Positions 7,517-14,963 are shown, counted from the first letter of the stretch. The stretch: 64,000 nt of DNA from Curtobacterium sp. MCLR17_032 (GCF_003234795.2 NZ_CP126268.1:1054001-1118000), one strand, 5' to 3'. Numbers and translations: made by a program. Notes: generated from the letters alone by a model not told the origin.

Positions 7517-8415
7517 GGTGCTCCGTTCTCCGCTGCGGAGGACCGCGCGGGGTGAGGGTCGGTGGGGCGGGGTGCGGGGGTGCTCGTGCGCGAGCGGGCG
7601 GAAGCGCTGGGTGCGGTGGCGGTTGGGGCTGGCATTCCGCCCGCTCGCGGGGTGGGCGCGGCCGGGGACGCGACCGCGGGCTGGTCTGCGGGGGCGGCCT
7701 CGGCCTCGACCTCGAGGAGGGGTGCCAGCGCGGACGCGAGGGCCAGGTCGTGCGGCTCGTCGATGTCGATGGCAGTCGAGGCCGGGACGACTGCCAGCTC
7801 GACGCGGCCCACGAAGCGGTGGCGGGCCTCCCGGAAGGCGGCGACGCGGACCGCGTAGAAGGCGCCGGTCTCGCGGAACTCCGGTGCCCGGTCCTGGCGG
7901 CGAGGGCGCGTGGCGGCGTCGTGGTTGACCGCGACGGCGGAGCCGTCCTCGGCGAGGCGCCAGAGGAAGGCGTGCGAGGGGGCGGCGGCGAGCACGGAGT
8001 CGGCCGCACCCTCGAGGACACGGTTCGCGGCCCGGTCGAGGTCGGCGGGATCGATGAACGGCGAGGTCGCCTGGAGGAAGAGGAGGACCTCGGGGCCGCG
8101 GCGCGCAGCCCCGTCCGGGTTCCGGGGCGCGACCGTGTCGAGTGCGTGCAGGAGCGCGGACTCCGACGAGGCCTCGTCACCCGCGAGGTCTGCCGGACGC
8201 CGGACGACCCGTGCTCCGGCCTCGACGGCCTCGGCAGCGATCGCGTCGCCGTCCGTGCTGACGACGACCTCGTCCACCGTCTCGGCGGCGAGGGCTGCCG
8301 TGACCGCCCGTGCGACCAGCGAGCGGCCGGCGACCTGGCGGAGGTTCTTGCCCGGGATCCCCTTCGAGCCCGCTCGTGCTGGGATCACCGCGATGACACG
8401 GGGCTCGGGGCTCAT
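7513..8415 (-). CDS. neuA: CMP-nonulosonate cytidylyltransferase with a repeat-derived tail
   Basis: A 300-residue cytidylyltransferase that activates a nonulosonic acid with CTP. VIAVIPARAGSKGIPGKNL is the nucleotide-binding N-terminus; LLFLQATSPFIDPADLD and ETGAFYAVRVAAF are further family motifs. The catalytic domain ends near ALAPLLEVE. The last ~65 residues are Ala/Pro/Ser/Thr-rich and encode no fold; a type A palindromic repeat (7587-7649) lies within this tail. The start is ATG 8415, with TACGTT 6 nt upstream (probably leaderless). It is the first gene of a three-gene operon with 4-bp overlaps. Confidence 0.9.
   Translation of the reverse strand: MSPEPRVIAVIPARAGSKGIPGKNLRQVAGRSLVARAVTAALAAETVDEVVVSTDGDAIAAEAVEAGARVVRRPADLAGDEASSESALLHALDTVAPRNPDGAARRGPEVLLFLQATSPFIDPADLDRAANRVLEGAADSVLAAAPSHAFLWRLAEDGSAVAVNHDAATRPRRQDRAPEFRETGAFYAVRVAAFREARHRFVGRVELAVVPASTAIDIDEPHDLALASALAPLLEVEAEAAPADQPAVASPAAPTPRAGGMPAPTATAPSASARSRTSTPAPRPTDPHPARSSAAENGAP
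7587..7649. repeat. Palindromic repeat type A, copy 6, inside neuA
   Basis: GCGCGAGCGGGCGGAAG at the left and GGCATTCCGCCCGCTCGCGG at the right. Unlike the other copies it lies inside a coding sequence, in the low-complexity C-terminal tail of neuA. Confidence 0.85.
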
Positions 8416-8421
8416 GGGGGA

Positions 8422-8427
8422 AACGTA
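8422..8427 (-). promoter_or_regulatory. -10 element of the neuA operon
   Basis: TACGTT on the minus strand, 6 nt upstream of the neuA ATG. No Shine-Dalgarno is present, which points to a leaderless transcript. Confidence 0.55.
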
Positions 8428-8516
8428 GGGAGCGGCGGTGACGCTGAGAGGAACGGCAGGGAGACGGGCGGCGAACCGTTCCGGAAGGGGACGCGGGCGG
8501 GCGGCCGTGCGGCTAG

Positions 8517-8616
8517 CCGGGAGGCGCGTGGTGCGTGAGTGGGCGGAGTACCCGGGTGCGGTGGCGCCGGGAGGCGCGTGGTGCGTGAGCGGGCGGAGTA
8601 CCCGGGTGCGGTGGCG
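8517..8616. repeat. 50-bp tandem duplication upstream of neuA
   Basis: Two head-to-tail 50-bp copies (8517-8566 and 8567-8616), beginning CCGGGAGGCGCGTGG, differ at one base (T in the first GTGAGTGGGCGG, C in the second). Each contains a left arm of the type A palindrome; only the second has the matching right arm. Confidence 0.9.
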
Positions 8617-8643
8617 CCAGGCCCTGGTGTTCCGCCCGCTCAC
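8584..8643. repeat. Palindromic repeat type A, copy 7
   Basis: GCGTGAGCGGGCGGAG at the left, CCCTGGTGTTCCGCCCGCTCAC at the right (same layout as the array near 2 kb). It lies between the divergent neuA operon and the P-loop kinase gene. Confidence 0.85.
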
Positions 8644-8678
8644 GCCGGGCGGGCTGGTACGGGCGAGCGCACCTGTCC

Positions 8679-8684
8679 TAGGGT
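8679..8684 (+). promoter_or_regulatory. -10 element of leaderless P-loop kinase gene
   Basis: TAGGGT, then 6 nt, then the ATG at 8691. There is no Shine-Dalgarno. Confidence 0.6.
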
Positions 8685-8690
8685 CAGGGG

Positions 8691-9251
8691 ATGCTCGGCG
8701 CCGACGACGTCCTCGATCCTCCGCCTCGACGGGTCCTCGTCGCGGGGACTGCCGGCGTCGGCAAGACGACGACGGCGCAGCGCATCGCGCGGGCGATCGG
8801 CGCTCCCCACACGGAACTCGACGGGATGTACCACGGGCCCGGGTGGACGGCGCTACCGGACTTCGAAGCTCGGGTGGACGAGGTGACCTCCGCTCCGACC
8901 TGGGTCTCCGAGTGGCAGTACCGACAGGTGCGGCAGCTCTTGGTCGAGCGCGCGGACACCCTCGTCTGGCTCGACCTGCCGAAGCCGGTCGCGTTCGTCC
9001 GTCTCCTGCGACGGACGATCCGACGGCGCCTGCACCGCACGGTCTTGTGGAACGGCAACGTCGAACCGCCGCTGTGGACGTTCTTCACCCGCAGCGAACA
9101 CATCCTGCGCTGGGGCATCGCGAAGCGGAACGAGATGCGGCAGCGGGTACCGGTGCTGGCTGCCGACACCCCGCACCTCCGTGTCGTTCACCTGCGATCG
9201 CAGCGGGAGATCGAGCGGTTCGTCGGGCGGCTGCGCACGCGTACCGAATAA
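8691..9251 (+). CDS. Adenylate-kinase-like P-loop protein (topology-modulation/FlaR-like)
   Basis: A 186-residue protein. VLVAGTAGVGKTTTAQRIA is the Walker A loop. ELDGMYHGPGWTALPDFEARVDE is the region that follows the P-loop in the DNA topology modulation (FlaR-like) group of kinase-fold proteins. An Arg-rich LID (LLRRTIRRRLHRTVLWNG) and a second acidic/aromatic block (LWTFFTRSEHILRW) follow. A phosphotransferase activity on an unknown small substrate is likely; the FlaR name is historical. It is transcribed alone, divergent from neuA, with tRNA-Arg directly downstream. Confidence 0.82.
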   Translation: MLGADDVLDPPPRRVLVAGTAGVGKTTTAQRIARAIGAPHTELDGMYHGPGWTALPDFEARVDEVTSAPTWVSEWQYRQVRQLLVERADTLVWLDLPKPVAFVRLLRRTIRRRLHRTVLWNGNVEPPLWTFFTRSEHILRWGIAKRNEMRQRVPVLAADTPHLRVVHLRSQREIERFVGRLRTRTE

Positions 9252-9265
9252 GATCGTCGGCGTCC

Positions 9266-9338
9266 GCCCCCGTAGCTCAGTGGATAGAGCAGGTGGTTTC
9301 TACCCACCGTGCCGCGGGTTCGATTCCTGCCGGGGGCA
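9266..9338 (+). tRNA. tRNA-Arg (TCT)
   Basis: Cloverleaf with acceptor GCCCCCG/CGGGGGC, D-stem GCTC/GAGC and anticodon stem GGTGG/CCACC around TTTCTAC, giving anticodon TCT (reads AGA, a very rare codon here). The T-arm has GGTTCGATT. Discriminator A is at 9338. CCA is not fully encoded (CCG follows). Confidence 0.94.
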
Positions 9339-9345
9339 CCGACGA

Positions 9346-9381
9346 CGAAGGCCGCCACCCGGTGATGGGTGGCGGCCTTCG
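9346..9381 (+). terminator. Terminator of tRNA-Arg
   Basis: Perfect 15-bp stem, arm CGAAGGCCGCCACCC (9346-9360) with 9367-9381 and a 6-nt loop. It ends 20 bp before the convergent gene's stop codon and may serve both. Confidence 0.8.
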
Positions 9382-9400
9382 TGGTGTTGCTGGTGTCAGC

Positions 9401-10729
9401 TCACTCGTCGTCGTCGGACCGGCGGCGGAGCTCGCTCGCGCTGACCGGGTTCGAGTACGGGGACTCGGACGTCTCGTTCGCATCGGCGGGTTCGGCGGGA
9501 GCGTCGGCGATCCGGGTCGGGATCGACATCGTGTTGGTGCCGCCGGCAGCATCGACGTCGACGCGAGAGTCGCCACGGTCGTTGCCGCGAGCGTCGCCAC
9601 GGTCGTTGCCGCGAGCGTCGCCACGGTCGTTGCCGCGAGCGTCGCGGCTGTCGTCGTCGCGGGAGGCGCCGCGCGCTGTCCAGGACGCCGGGAGGTCGTT
9701 CCGACCGTTCCGCTCGTCGCGGACGATCGGCGCGCGGTCAGCAGAGCTGGGGCGACCCGAGCCGACCGGGACGTCGTCCACCGCATCGGCGTTGTCGGCG
9801 TCGGTCGTGTCGGCACCGGAGCTGCGGGAGGCGGACCAACCGCGGTTCGGCGATCCGAACGCGGGGGAGCCGAGCGCCGGTCGGATCGGGGTGGTCTCAC
9901 CGTCGGAGTACGGCCGCGTCGCGTTGTCCGAGATCGGCACCGTACTGTCCGAGATCGGCACGGTGGCGTCCGAGCCGTACGAGGGACCGGCGGGGCGACC
10001 GGCCGGTGCGGCGTTCGTGTCCGGGTAGGCCTGCGTGGGGGCGGCGGCCGCGGAACCGGCTCCGGCGGCCGGAGTGGCCCGAGCGCTGGTGTCCACGGTG
10101 GGCGCGACCGTCGGCTGCGCAGGGCGGAGCGACGTCGTGGTCGGGGTGGGCGCCGGTTCGGGGCTGCGGGACGAGTCGACCTTGTCCGCGTTCCAGTCCT
10201 GCTGGCGCTTGATGAGCTCGGCGTCGGGGTCCGGGGAGTCGAACTTCCAGCGCTCGAGATCGCTCTTGAAGAGCTTGCGTGCCCGAGCCGGCCGAGCCTG
10301 CCACTCGAGGATGCGGTCACGGAACTCGCTCAGCGACTGCTCCGCCTGGAAGCTGAAGGTCGAGGAGTTCTTCTTGATGTCCGCGATCTCGTGCTGTGCC
10401 CAGTTCGCCGCGATCGGTGCACCGGCGACGGGCAGCAGGCGGAGGCGGATGTCCGCGTCCTCGGCGAGGTGGTCGGCGTACGAGCGTTCGTCGTGCCCGA
10501 GGGAGCCCCAGTTGGCGGCCTTCCGCGCCGCGGACACGAGTCCGGCGACGGCGGCGTTCTTCGCCTCGCGCTCCTGGAGCGCGACGACGCGCTTCGTCGC
10601 CGCGCGGCCGATCAGGGCTGCGACGATGCCCGCGACGACGATCGCGACGAAGGGGATGATCGCCCCCGACAACACGCGCCAGCCCGCATCGGACGAGGTC
10701 CAGTCGTTCAGGTCGTTCCACCACTGCAT
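9401..10729 (-). CDS. Membrane-anchored protein with a long disordered, repeat-containing tail
   Basis: A 442-residue protein. Residues about 18-42 (WRVLSGAIIPFVAIVVAGIVAALIG) form one N-terminal membrane helix. A helical cytoplasmic domain with many Arg/Lys/Glu follows (to about residue 190), then about 250 residues of Pro/Ala/Ser/Thr and charged sequence. The tail has internal repeats: SDATVPIS, SDSTVPIS and SDNATRPYS in a row, and three copies of an 8-residue unit ARGNDRGD encoded by 24-bp DNA repeats. The family is unknown to me. TATGGT 6 nt before the ATG suggests a leaderless mRNA. Confidence 0.8.
   Translation of the reverse strand: MQWWNDLNDWTSSDAGWRVLSGAIIPFVAIVVAGIVAALIGRAATKRVVALQEREAKNAAVAGLVSAARKAANWGSLGHDERSYADHLAEDADIRLRLLPVAGAPIAANWAQHEIADIKKNSSTFSFQAEQSLSEFRDRILEWQARPARARKLFKSDLERWKFDSPDPDAELIKRQQDWNADKVDSSRSPEPAPTPTTTSLRPAQPTVAPTVDTSARATPAAGAGSAAAAPTQAYPDTNAAPAGRPAGPSYGSDATVPISDSTVPISDNATRPYSDGETTPIRPALGSPAFGSPNRGWSASRSSGADTTDADNADAVDDVPVGSGRPSSADRAPIVRDERNGRNDLPASWTARGASRDDDSRDARGNDRGDARGNDRGDARGNDRGDSRVDVDAAGGTNTMSIPTRIADAPAEPADANETSESPYSNPVSASELRRRSDDDE
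9569..9640. repeat. Three perfect 24-bp tandem repeats, in frame
   Basis: Three exact copies (9569-9592, 9593-9616, 9617-9640) inside the disordered tail of the membrane protein. Each adds one eight-residue Arg/Asp/Gly-rich unit and keeps the frame, so copy-number change would alter tail length only. Confidence 0.95.
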
Positions 10730-10735
10730 GCGCGC

Positions 10736-10741
10736 ACCATA
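10736..10741 (-). promoter_or_regulatory. -10 element of the membrane-anchored protein gene
   Basis: TATGGT on the minus strand, 6 nt from the ATG at 10729. Confidence 0.55.
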
Positions 10742-10821
10742 CGTCGGGATCGGTCAGGGTCTGGGGATGACAGGCGGAGGAACCGCACATCCATCGCATC
10801 TGATTCCGATGTGGAACATCA

Positions 10822-11088
10822 TCACCAGCGGAGGGTGTCGACGGCGTCGTCGGCGTCCCAGACGTTGGGGAGCTCGACGAAGCGGCGTTCGGCAGCGACG
10901 TACCGACGGGCTCGGTACGCGGTGTCCCCGGCAACGTCGACGCGGTCCACGTACCCGACGATCTCGCCGTTGGCGCGTGTGACGCGGCTCAGGTCGTCGC
11001 GCACGTCGAGGATGCGGAGGTCCCCGCGGGACCGGGCCACCGGTCGAGGCGAGTGGATGCTGAGCCGGGCGTCCGTCGTCGTCTGCAT
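10822..11088 (-). CDS. Small hypothetical protein
   Basis: An 88-residue soluble protein with a strong Shine-Dalgarno (AGGAGG) before the ATG. The sequence alternates beta-like stretches (DLRILDVRDDLSRVTRANGEIVGYVDRV, then TAYRARRYVAAERRFVELPNVWDADDAVDTLRW) and resembles small actinobacterial proteins of unknown function that end in DAVDxLR. I do not assign a family. A near-consensus LexA site lies 28 nt upstream of the start, so damage-inducible expression is possible. Confidence 0.72.
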   Translation of the reverse strand: MQTTTDARLSIHSPRPVARSRGDLRILDVRDDLSRVTRANGEIVGYVDRVDVAGDTAYRARRYVAAERRFVELPNVWDADDAVDTLRW

Positions 11089-11115
11089 GGGGGCCTCCTG
11101 GTCGTGGGGTGTGTC

Positions 11116-11131
11116 TCGAAGGTACGTTCGA
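11116..11131. promoter_or_regulatory. Near-consensus LexA (SOS) box
   Basis: TCGAAG-4 nt-GTTCGA, one mismatch from the actinobacterial SOS consensus TCGAAC-4 nt-GTTCGA. It lies between the 88-residue hypothetical gene (28 bp away, minus strand) and msrA (117 bp away). Confidence 0.45.
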
Positions 11132-11247
11132 CCACCGACATGTCATCGGGCCGCGTCCCGACCTGGGGAAGACGCACGGGCCTCCCGGCGTTGTGGAGGA
11201 CAGTTCTCGCAACGGCTCTCCCGAGCCCCGGAAGGCAGGTCCTGACC

Positions 11248-11775
11248 ATGACCACGTTCGTGCTCGCAGGTGGGTGTTTCTGGTGTCTGGACGCGGTGTA
11301 CCGCACGCTGCAGGGCGTGCAGGACGTCGTGTCCGGCTACGTCGGCGGGCGCGACCCGCACCCGACGTACGAGCAGGTGTGCACCGGGACGACCGGCCAC
11401 GCCGAGGCCGTCGCCGTCACGTTCGACGAGTCCGTCCTGCCGGCGCAGGTCGTCCTCGACGTGTTCTTCACCCTCCACGACCCGCGCCAGCTGAACCGTC
11501 AGGGTGCCGACGTCGGGACCCAGTACCGCTCGGCGATGTTCCCGGCGGACGACGAGCAGCGCGCACTGTTCGAGCAGGCGATCGCGCGTGCGTCCGACGT
11601 CTGGGACGGCGGGATCGTGACCACGCTCGAACCGCTCGGCGAGTTCCACCGTGCCGAGGAGCACCACCAGGACTTCTTCGCGAAGAACCCGGGGCAGGGC
11701 TACTGCCTGGCGGTCGCGCTCCCGAAGGTCAACAAGGTGCGCAAGGCATACAGTCGGTACATCCTGGCGTCCTGA
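11248..11775 (+). CDS. msrA: Peptide methionine-S-sulfoxide reductase A
   Basis: A 175-residue enzyme that reduces the S epimer of methionine sulfoxide in proteins. The catalytic motif AGGCFWCLDAVYRTLQGV has C10 as the nucleophile. GHAEAVAVTFDE, FFTLHDPRQLNRQGADVGTQYRS and HRAEEHHQDFF are family signatures. Another cysteine near the C-terminus (GQGYCLAVALPKV) may help recycling by thioredoxin. The frame is open upstream, but the ATG at 11248 matches the family N-terminus. Confidence 0.96.
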   Translation: MTTFVLAGGCFWCLDAVYRTLQGVQDVVSGYVGGRDPHPTYEQVCTGTTGHAEAVAVTFDESVLPAQVVLDVFFTLHDPRQLNRQGADVGTQYRSAMFPADDEQRALFEQAIARASDVWDGGIVTTLEPLGEFHRAEEHHQDFFAKNPGQGYCLAVALPKVNKVRKAYSRYILAS

Positions 11776-11814
11776 CACGACGGGGCGTCGGGGCCACGAG
11801 GAGGTGGTCGCACG

Positions 11815-12042
11815 ATGACGAACGACACGCTGCAGAACGCGGACGCGACGACGGGGACCTGGGTCGCCGTCGGACCGGCAGGCGCGGTGGGCACCATCCA
11901 CCACGATGCCGACGGGTTCCGTGTGGAGCTGTACGGGCGACGTGGCCCGGGCGGGACCTACCCGTCGCTCCAGTCCGCCAAGGGCGCGGTGCACAAGGCG
12001 ATGGGTCCGCTCGCGGACCGGCCCGAGTTCCGCGCACACTGA
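11815..12042 (+). CDS. Small hypothetical protein
   Basis: A 75-residue protein with a clear Shine-Dalgarno (GAGGAGG) upstream of the ATG, 39 bp after msrA and probably cotranscribed with it. The middle reads VGTIHHDADGFRVELYGRRGPGGTYPSLQSAKGAVHKAM, a compact beta-beta-alpha pattern typical of small actinobacterial DNA- or nucleotide-handling accessory proteins, but I cannot name a family. A terminator follows directly. Confidence 0.72.
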   Translation: MTNDTLQNADATTGTWVAVGPAGAVGTIHHDADGFRVELYGRRGPGGTYPSLQSAKGAVHKAMGPLADRPEFRAH

Positions 12043-12052
12043 TCCGGACTGG

Positions 12053-12095
12053 AGGCTCCGATCACCTTCCTGCACAGGGAGCGTGATCGGGGCCT
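12053..12095 (+). terminator. Terminator of msrA and the small gene
   Basis: 13-bp stem with one G-T pair (12053-12065 with 12083-12095), 17-nt loop, followed by a pyrimidine run CTTCTCC. Confidence 0.65.
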
Positions 12096-12155
12096 CTTCT
12101 CCACATCGTCGTCGACGACGGCCCGCAGGCGTCTGCGCTGGCCGACGATCGACGC

Positions 12156-12737
12156 ATGAACGACACGATCACGGTCTGCGGCATCGTCGCCACCGAGCCC
12201 CGCCACCTCGTCACCGAGACGGGCATCGCCATCACGAGTCTCCGGCTCGCCTCGCCGTCCCGCCGCTGGGACCGCCAGACGTCGACCTGGGGCAACGGTC
12301 CGACCAACTGGTACACCGTCACCGCCTTCCGGTCCCTCGCCGCCAACGTCAACCGGTCCCTGAGCAAGGGGGACCGGGTGGTCGTCACCGGGCGCCTCCG
12401 CATCCGGAACTGGGAGCGTGACGGCCGCGGTGGGACGAGCGTCGAGATCGACGCCGAGGGCATCGGCCACGACCTGGCGTGGGGGATCAGCAACTGGATG
12501 CGGCTCCCGCGGCACGTGACCGAGGCGACCGCTGCTCCCGGGACGTCACCGCGGGTCGATCACGAGACCGGCGAGGTCCACGACGACACCCCGGACGCCG
12601 CGCATCCGCCGGTGGACGCAGCACCGGACGACACCCACCCCGACGACCACCAGGGCACCGACGACACCGTCGCCGCACTGCTGCACCCCGATGCCGACGA
12701 GCCGCCGGAGCACCCGCTGGGGCTCGACGCGGCCTGA
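12156..12737 (+). CDS. Single-stranded DNA-binding protein paralogue
   Basis: A 193-residue OB-fold protein. ITVCGIVATEPRHLVTETGIAITSLRLASPSRRWD and TNWYTVTAFRSLAANVNRSLSKGDRVVVTGRLRIRNWE are the SSB core with conserved aromatic DNA-contacting residues. The C-terminal third is acidic and His/Asp-rich but ends PLGLDAA, so the DDDxPF tip that recruits partners in the housekeeping SSB is missing. M. tuberculosis has a similar second SSB-like gene (Rv2478c) beside ettA, so this is a conserved accessory SSB. It sits 52 bp upstream of ettA. Confidence 0.88.
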   Translation: MNDTITVCGIVATEPRHLVTETGIAITSLRLASPSRRWDRQTSTWGNGPTNWYTVTAFRSLAANVNRSLSKGDRVVVTGRLRIRNWERDGRGGTSVEIDAEGIGHDLAWGISNWMRLPRHVTEATAAPGTSPRVDHETGEVHDDTPDAAHPPVDAAPDDTHPDDHQGTDDTVAALLHPDADEPPEHPLGLDAA

Positions 12738-12789
12738 TCTCGACACCGCGCCCACGGGGACCCGGTGTCGTCACTACACTTGGAGCGAT

Positions 12790-14475
12790 ATGGCTGAGTA
12801 CATCTACCAGATGGTCCGCGCCCGCAAGGCGGTCGGTGACAAGCTGATCCTCGACGACGTCACGATGTCGTTCCTGCCCGGCGCCAAGATCGGCGTCGTC
12901 GGGCCGAACGGTGCCGGCAAGTCGACGATCCTGAAGATCATGGCGGGGCTCGACCAGCCCTCGAACGGCGAGGCGAAGCTGACCCCCGGCTTCACCGTCG
13001 GCATCCTCATGCAGGAGCCCGAGCTCGACGAGACGAAGACGGTCCTCGAGAACGTCCAGGAAGGCGTCGGCGAGATCCACGGGAAGCTCGCACGCTTCAA
13101 CGAGATCTCCGCGCTGATGGCCGAGCCGGACGCCGACTTCGACGCGCTGCTCGCCGAGATGGGCACCCTGCAGGAAGAGATCGACGCGGCCGACGCGTGG
13201 GACCTCGACTCGCAGCTCGAGCAGGCCATGGCCGCGCTCCAGTGCCCGCCGAGCGACGAGCTCGTCACGCACCTGTCCGGTGGTGAGAAGCGCCGCGTCG
13301 CACTCTGCAAGCTCCTGCTGCAGAAGCCCGACCTGCTGCTCCTCGACGAGCCCACCAACCACCTGGACGCCGAGAGCGTGCAGTGGCTCGAGCAGCACCT
13401 GCAGCAGTACCACGGTGCCGTCCTCGCCGTGACCCACGACCGGTACTTCTTGGACCACGTCGCCCAGTGGATCGCCGAGGTCGACCGTGGTCGTCTCTAC
13501 CCGTACGAGGGCAACTACTCGACCTACCTCGAGAAGAAGCGCGCTCGTCTCGAGGTCCAGGGCAAGAAGGACGCGAAGCTCGCCAAGCGTCTGACCTCCG
13601 AGCTCGACTGGGTGCGCAGCAACACGAAGGGCCGTCAGGCCAAGTCCAAGGCCCGTCTCGCTCGTTACGAGGAGATGGTCACCGAGGCCGAGCGCACCCG
13701 CAAGCTCGACTTCGAGGAGATCGTCATCCCCGTCGGCCCGCGTCTGGGCTCGCAGGTCATCGACGCCGAGAAGCTGCACAAGCAGTTCGGTGAGCGCGTC
13801 ATCATCGGCGACCTGTCGTTCACGCTCCCGCGCAACGGCATCGTCGGCGTCATCGGCCCGAACGGCGTCGGCAAGACCACCCTCTTCAAGACGATCGTCG
13901 GCCTCGAGCCCCTCGACGGCGGCACGCTGAAGATCGGCGACACGGTCGACATCTCGTACGTCGACCAGAGCCGTGGCGGCATCGACCCGAACAAGAACCT
14001 GTGGGAGGTCGTGTCCGACGGACTCGACTACATCCAGGTCGGCAAGACCGAGATCCCGTCCCGTGCGTACGTCTCGCAGTTCGGGTTCAAGGGCCCGGAC
14101 CAGCAGAAGCGCGCCGGCATCCTCTCCGGTGGCGAGCGGAACCGCCTGAACCTGGCGCTGACGCTCAAGCAGGGCGGCAACCTGCTGCTCCTCGACGAAC
14201 CGACGAACGACCTTGACGTCGAGACGCTGGGCAGCCTCGAGAACGCGCTGCTCGAGTACCCCGGTTGCGCCGTGGTCATCACCCACGACCGGTGGTTCCT
14301 CGACCGCATCGCGACGCACATCCTCGCCTGGGAAGGCCTGAACGAGGACGGCACGCCGAACTGGTACTGGTTCGAGGGCAACTTCGAGGCCTACGAAGAG
14401 AACAAGATCGAGCGCCTCGGGGCCGACGCTGCGAAGCCCGGCCGCGCGACGTACCGCAAGCTCACCCGGGACTAG
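12790..14475 (+). CDS. ettA: Energy-dependent translational throttle ATPase
   Basis: A 561-residue ABC-F ATPase that binds the ribosomal E site and gates elongation according to the ATP/ADP ratio. Domain 1 has GPNGAGKST, LSGGEKRRVAL and LLLDEPTNHLD. The linker (about residues 240-320) carries RLEVQGKKDAKLAKRL and the RQAKSKARLARYEEM basic helix. Domain 2 has GPNGVGKTT, LSGGERNRLNLAL and LLLDEPTNDLD. Length fits EttA exactly. The start is ATG 12790, with GGAG 4 nt upstream and a TACACT -10-like box at 12774. Confidence 0.96.
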   Translation: MAEYIYQMVRARKAVGDKLILDDVTMSFLPGAKIGVVGPNGAGKSTILKIMAGLDQPSNGEAKLTPGFTVGILMQEPELDETKTVLENVQEGVGEIHGKLARFNEISALMAEPDADFDALLAEMGTLQEEIDAADAWDLDSQLEQAMAALQCPPSDELVTHLSGGEKRRVALCKLLLQKPDLLLLDEPTNHLDAESVQWLEQHLQQYHGAVLAVTHDRYFLDHVAQWIAEVDRGRLYPYEGNYSTYLEKKRARLEVQGKKDAKLAKRLTSELDWVRSNTKGRQAKSKARLARYEEMVTEAERTRKLDFEEIVIPVGPRLGSQVIDAEKLHKQFGERVIIGDLSFTLPRNGIVGVIGPNGVGKTTLFKTIVGLEPLDGGTLKIGDTVDISYVDQSRGGIDPNKNLWEVVSDGLDYIQVGKTEIPSRAYVSQFGFKGPDQQKRAGILSGGERNRLNLALTLKQGGNLLLLDEPTNDLDVETLGSLENALLEYPGCAVVITHDRWFLDRIATHILAWEGLNEDGTPNWYWFEGNFEAYEENKIERLGADAAKPGRATYRKLTRD

Positions 14476-14480
14476 TCCCG

Positions 14481-14963
14481 GTGGCACGCCTGCACGCTCC
14501 GATCCGCATCCGCTGGAGTGACATCGACGCCTACGGGCACGTCAACAACTCGGCGATGCTCCGGCTGCTCGAAGAAGCACGCGTGCTGGCGTTCTGGGCG
14601 CCGGACCCCGACGAGGTCGACGAGTCGGGGTCCGCGCCGGAGCCGGTGATCGACGGCCGGCCCGGATCGGGGACCATGACGGTGATCGCGGCCCAGCGCC
14701 TCGAGTACCTCGCCTCGACGCCGTACTTCCGTCGACCGCTCGACATCCAGCTGTGGATCGGGCGGATCGGCGGCGCCAGCCTCGACATCTCGTACGAGGT
14801 CTGGTCGCCAGTCGGCCACGAGCCAGCCGAGCTCTACACGCGAGCCACCACGACGCTCGTCCTGGTGGATGCGGACACCAACCGGCCGCGGCGCCTCACC
14901 GACGTCGAGCGTGCCGCCTGCCAGCAGTACGTCGAGCCGCCGGTCTCGTTCTCGCGGCCCTGA
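14481..14963 (+). CDS. Acyl-CoA thioesterase, 4HBT hotdog type
   Basis: A 160-residue single hotdog domain. IRWSDIDAYGHVNNSAMLRLLEEAR is the 4-hydroxybenzoyl-CoA thioesterase signature with the catalytic-region Asp and the HVNN helix; YFRRPLDIQLWIGRIGGASLDISYEV is the core strand pair. It hydrolyses acyl-CoA in the cytoplasm, substrate unknown. The GTG start is 5 bp after the ettA stop, so the genes form one operon, the same order as Rv2477c-Rv2475c in M. tuberculosis apart from the interposed gdh. A perfect 16-nt palindrome (CCGGGACTAGTCCCGG) spans the ettA stop codon. Confidence 0.9.
   Translation: MARLHAPIRIRWSDIDAYGHVNNSAMLRLLEEARVLAFWAPDPDEVDESGSAPEPVIDGRPGSGTMTVIAAQRLEYLASTPYFRRPLDIQLWIGRIGGASLDISYEVWSPVGHEPAELYTRATTTLVLVDADTNRPRRLTDVERAACQQYVEPPVSFSRP

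Noticed and set aside
8517..8616. CRISPR or IS remnant at the 50-bp duplication
   Set aside because: Two adjacent copies without spacers, containing a known local repeat; no transposase or inverted terminal repeats.
8438..11245. A 935-codon open frame on the plus strand over the kinase, tRNA-Arg and membrane protein genes
   Set aside because: It crosses a tRNA and a perfect terminator and has Arg-rich low complexity; the real genes in this interval have clear motifs.
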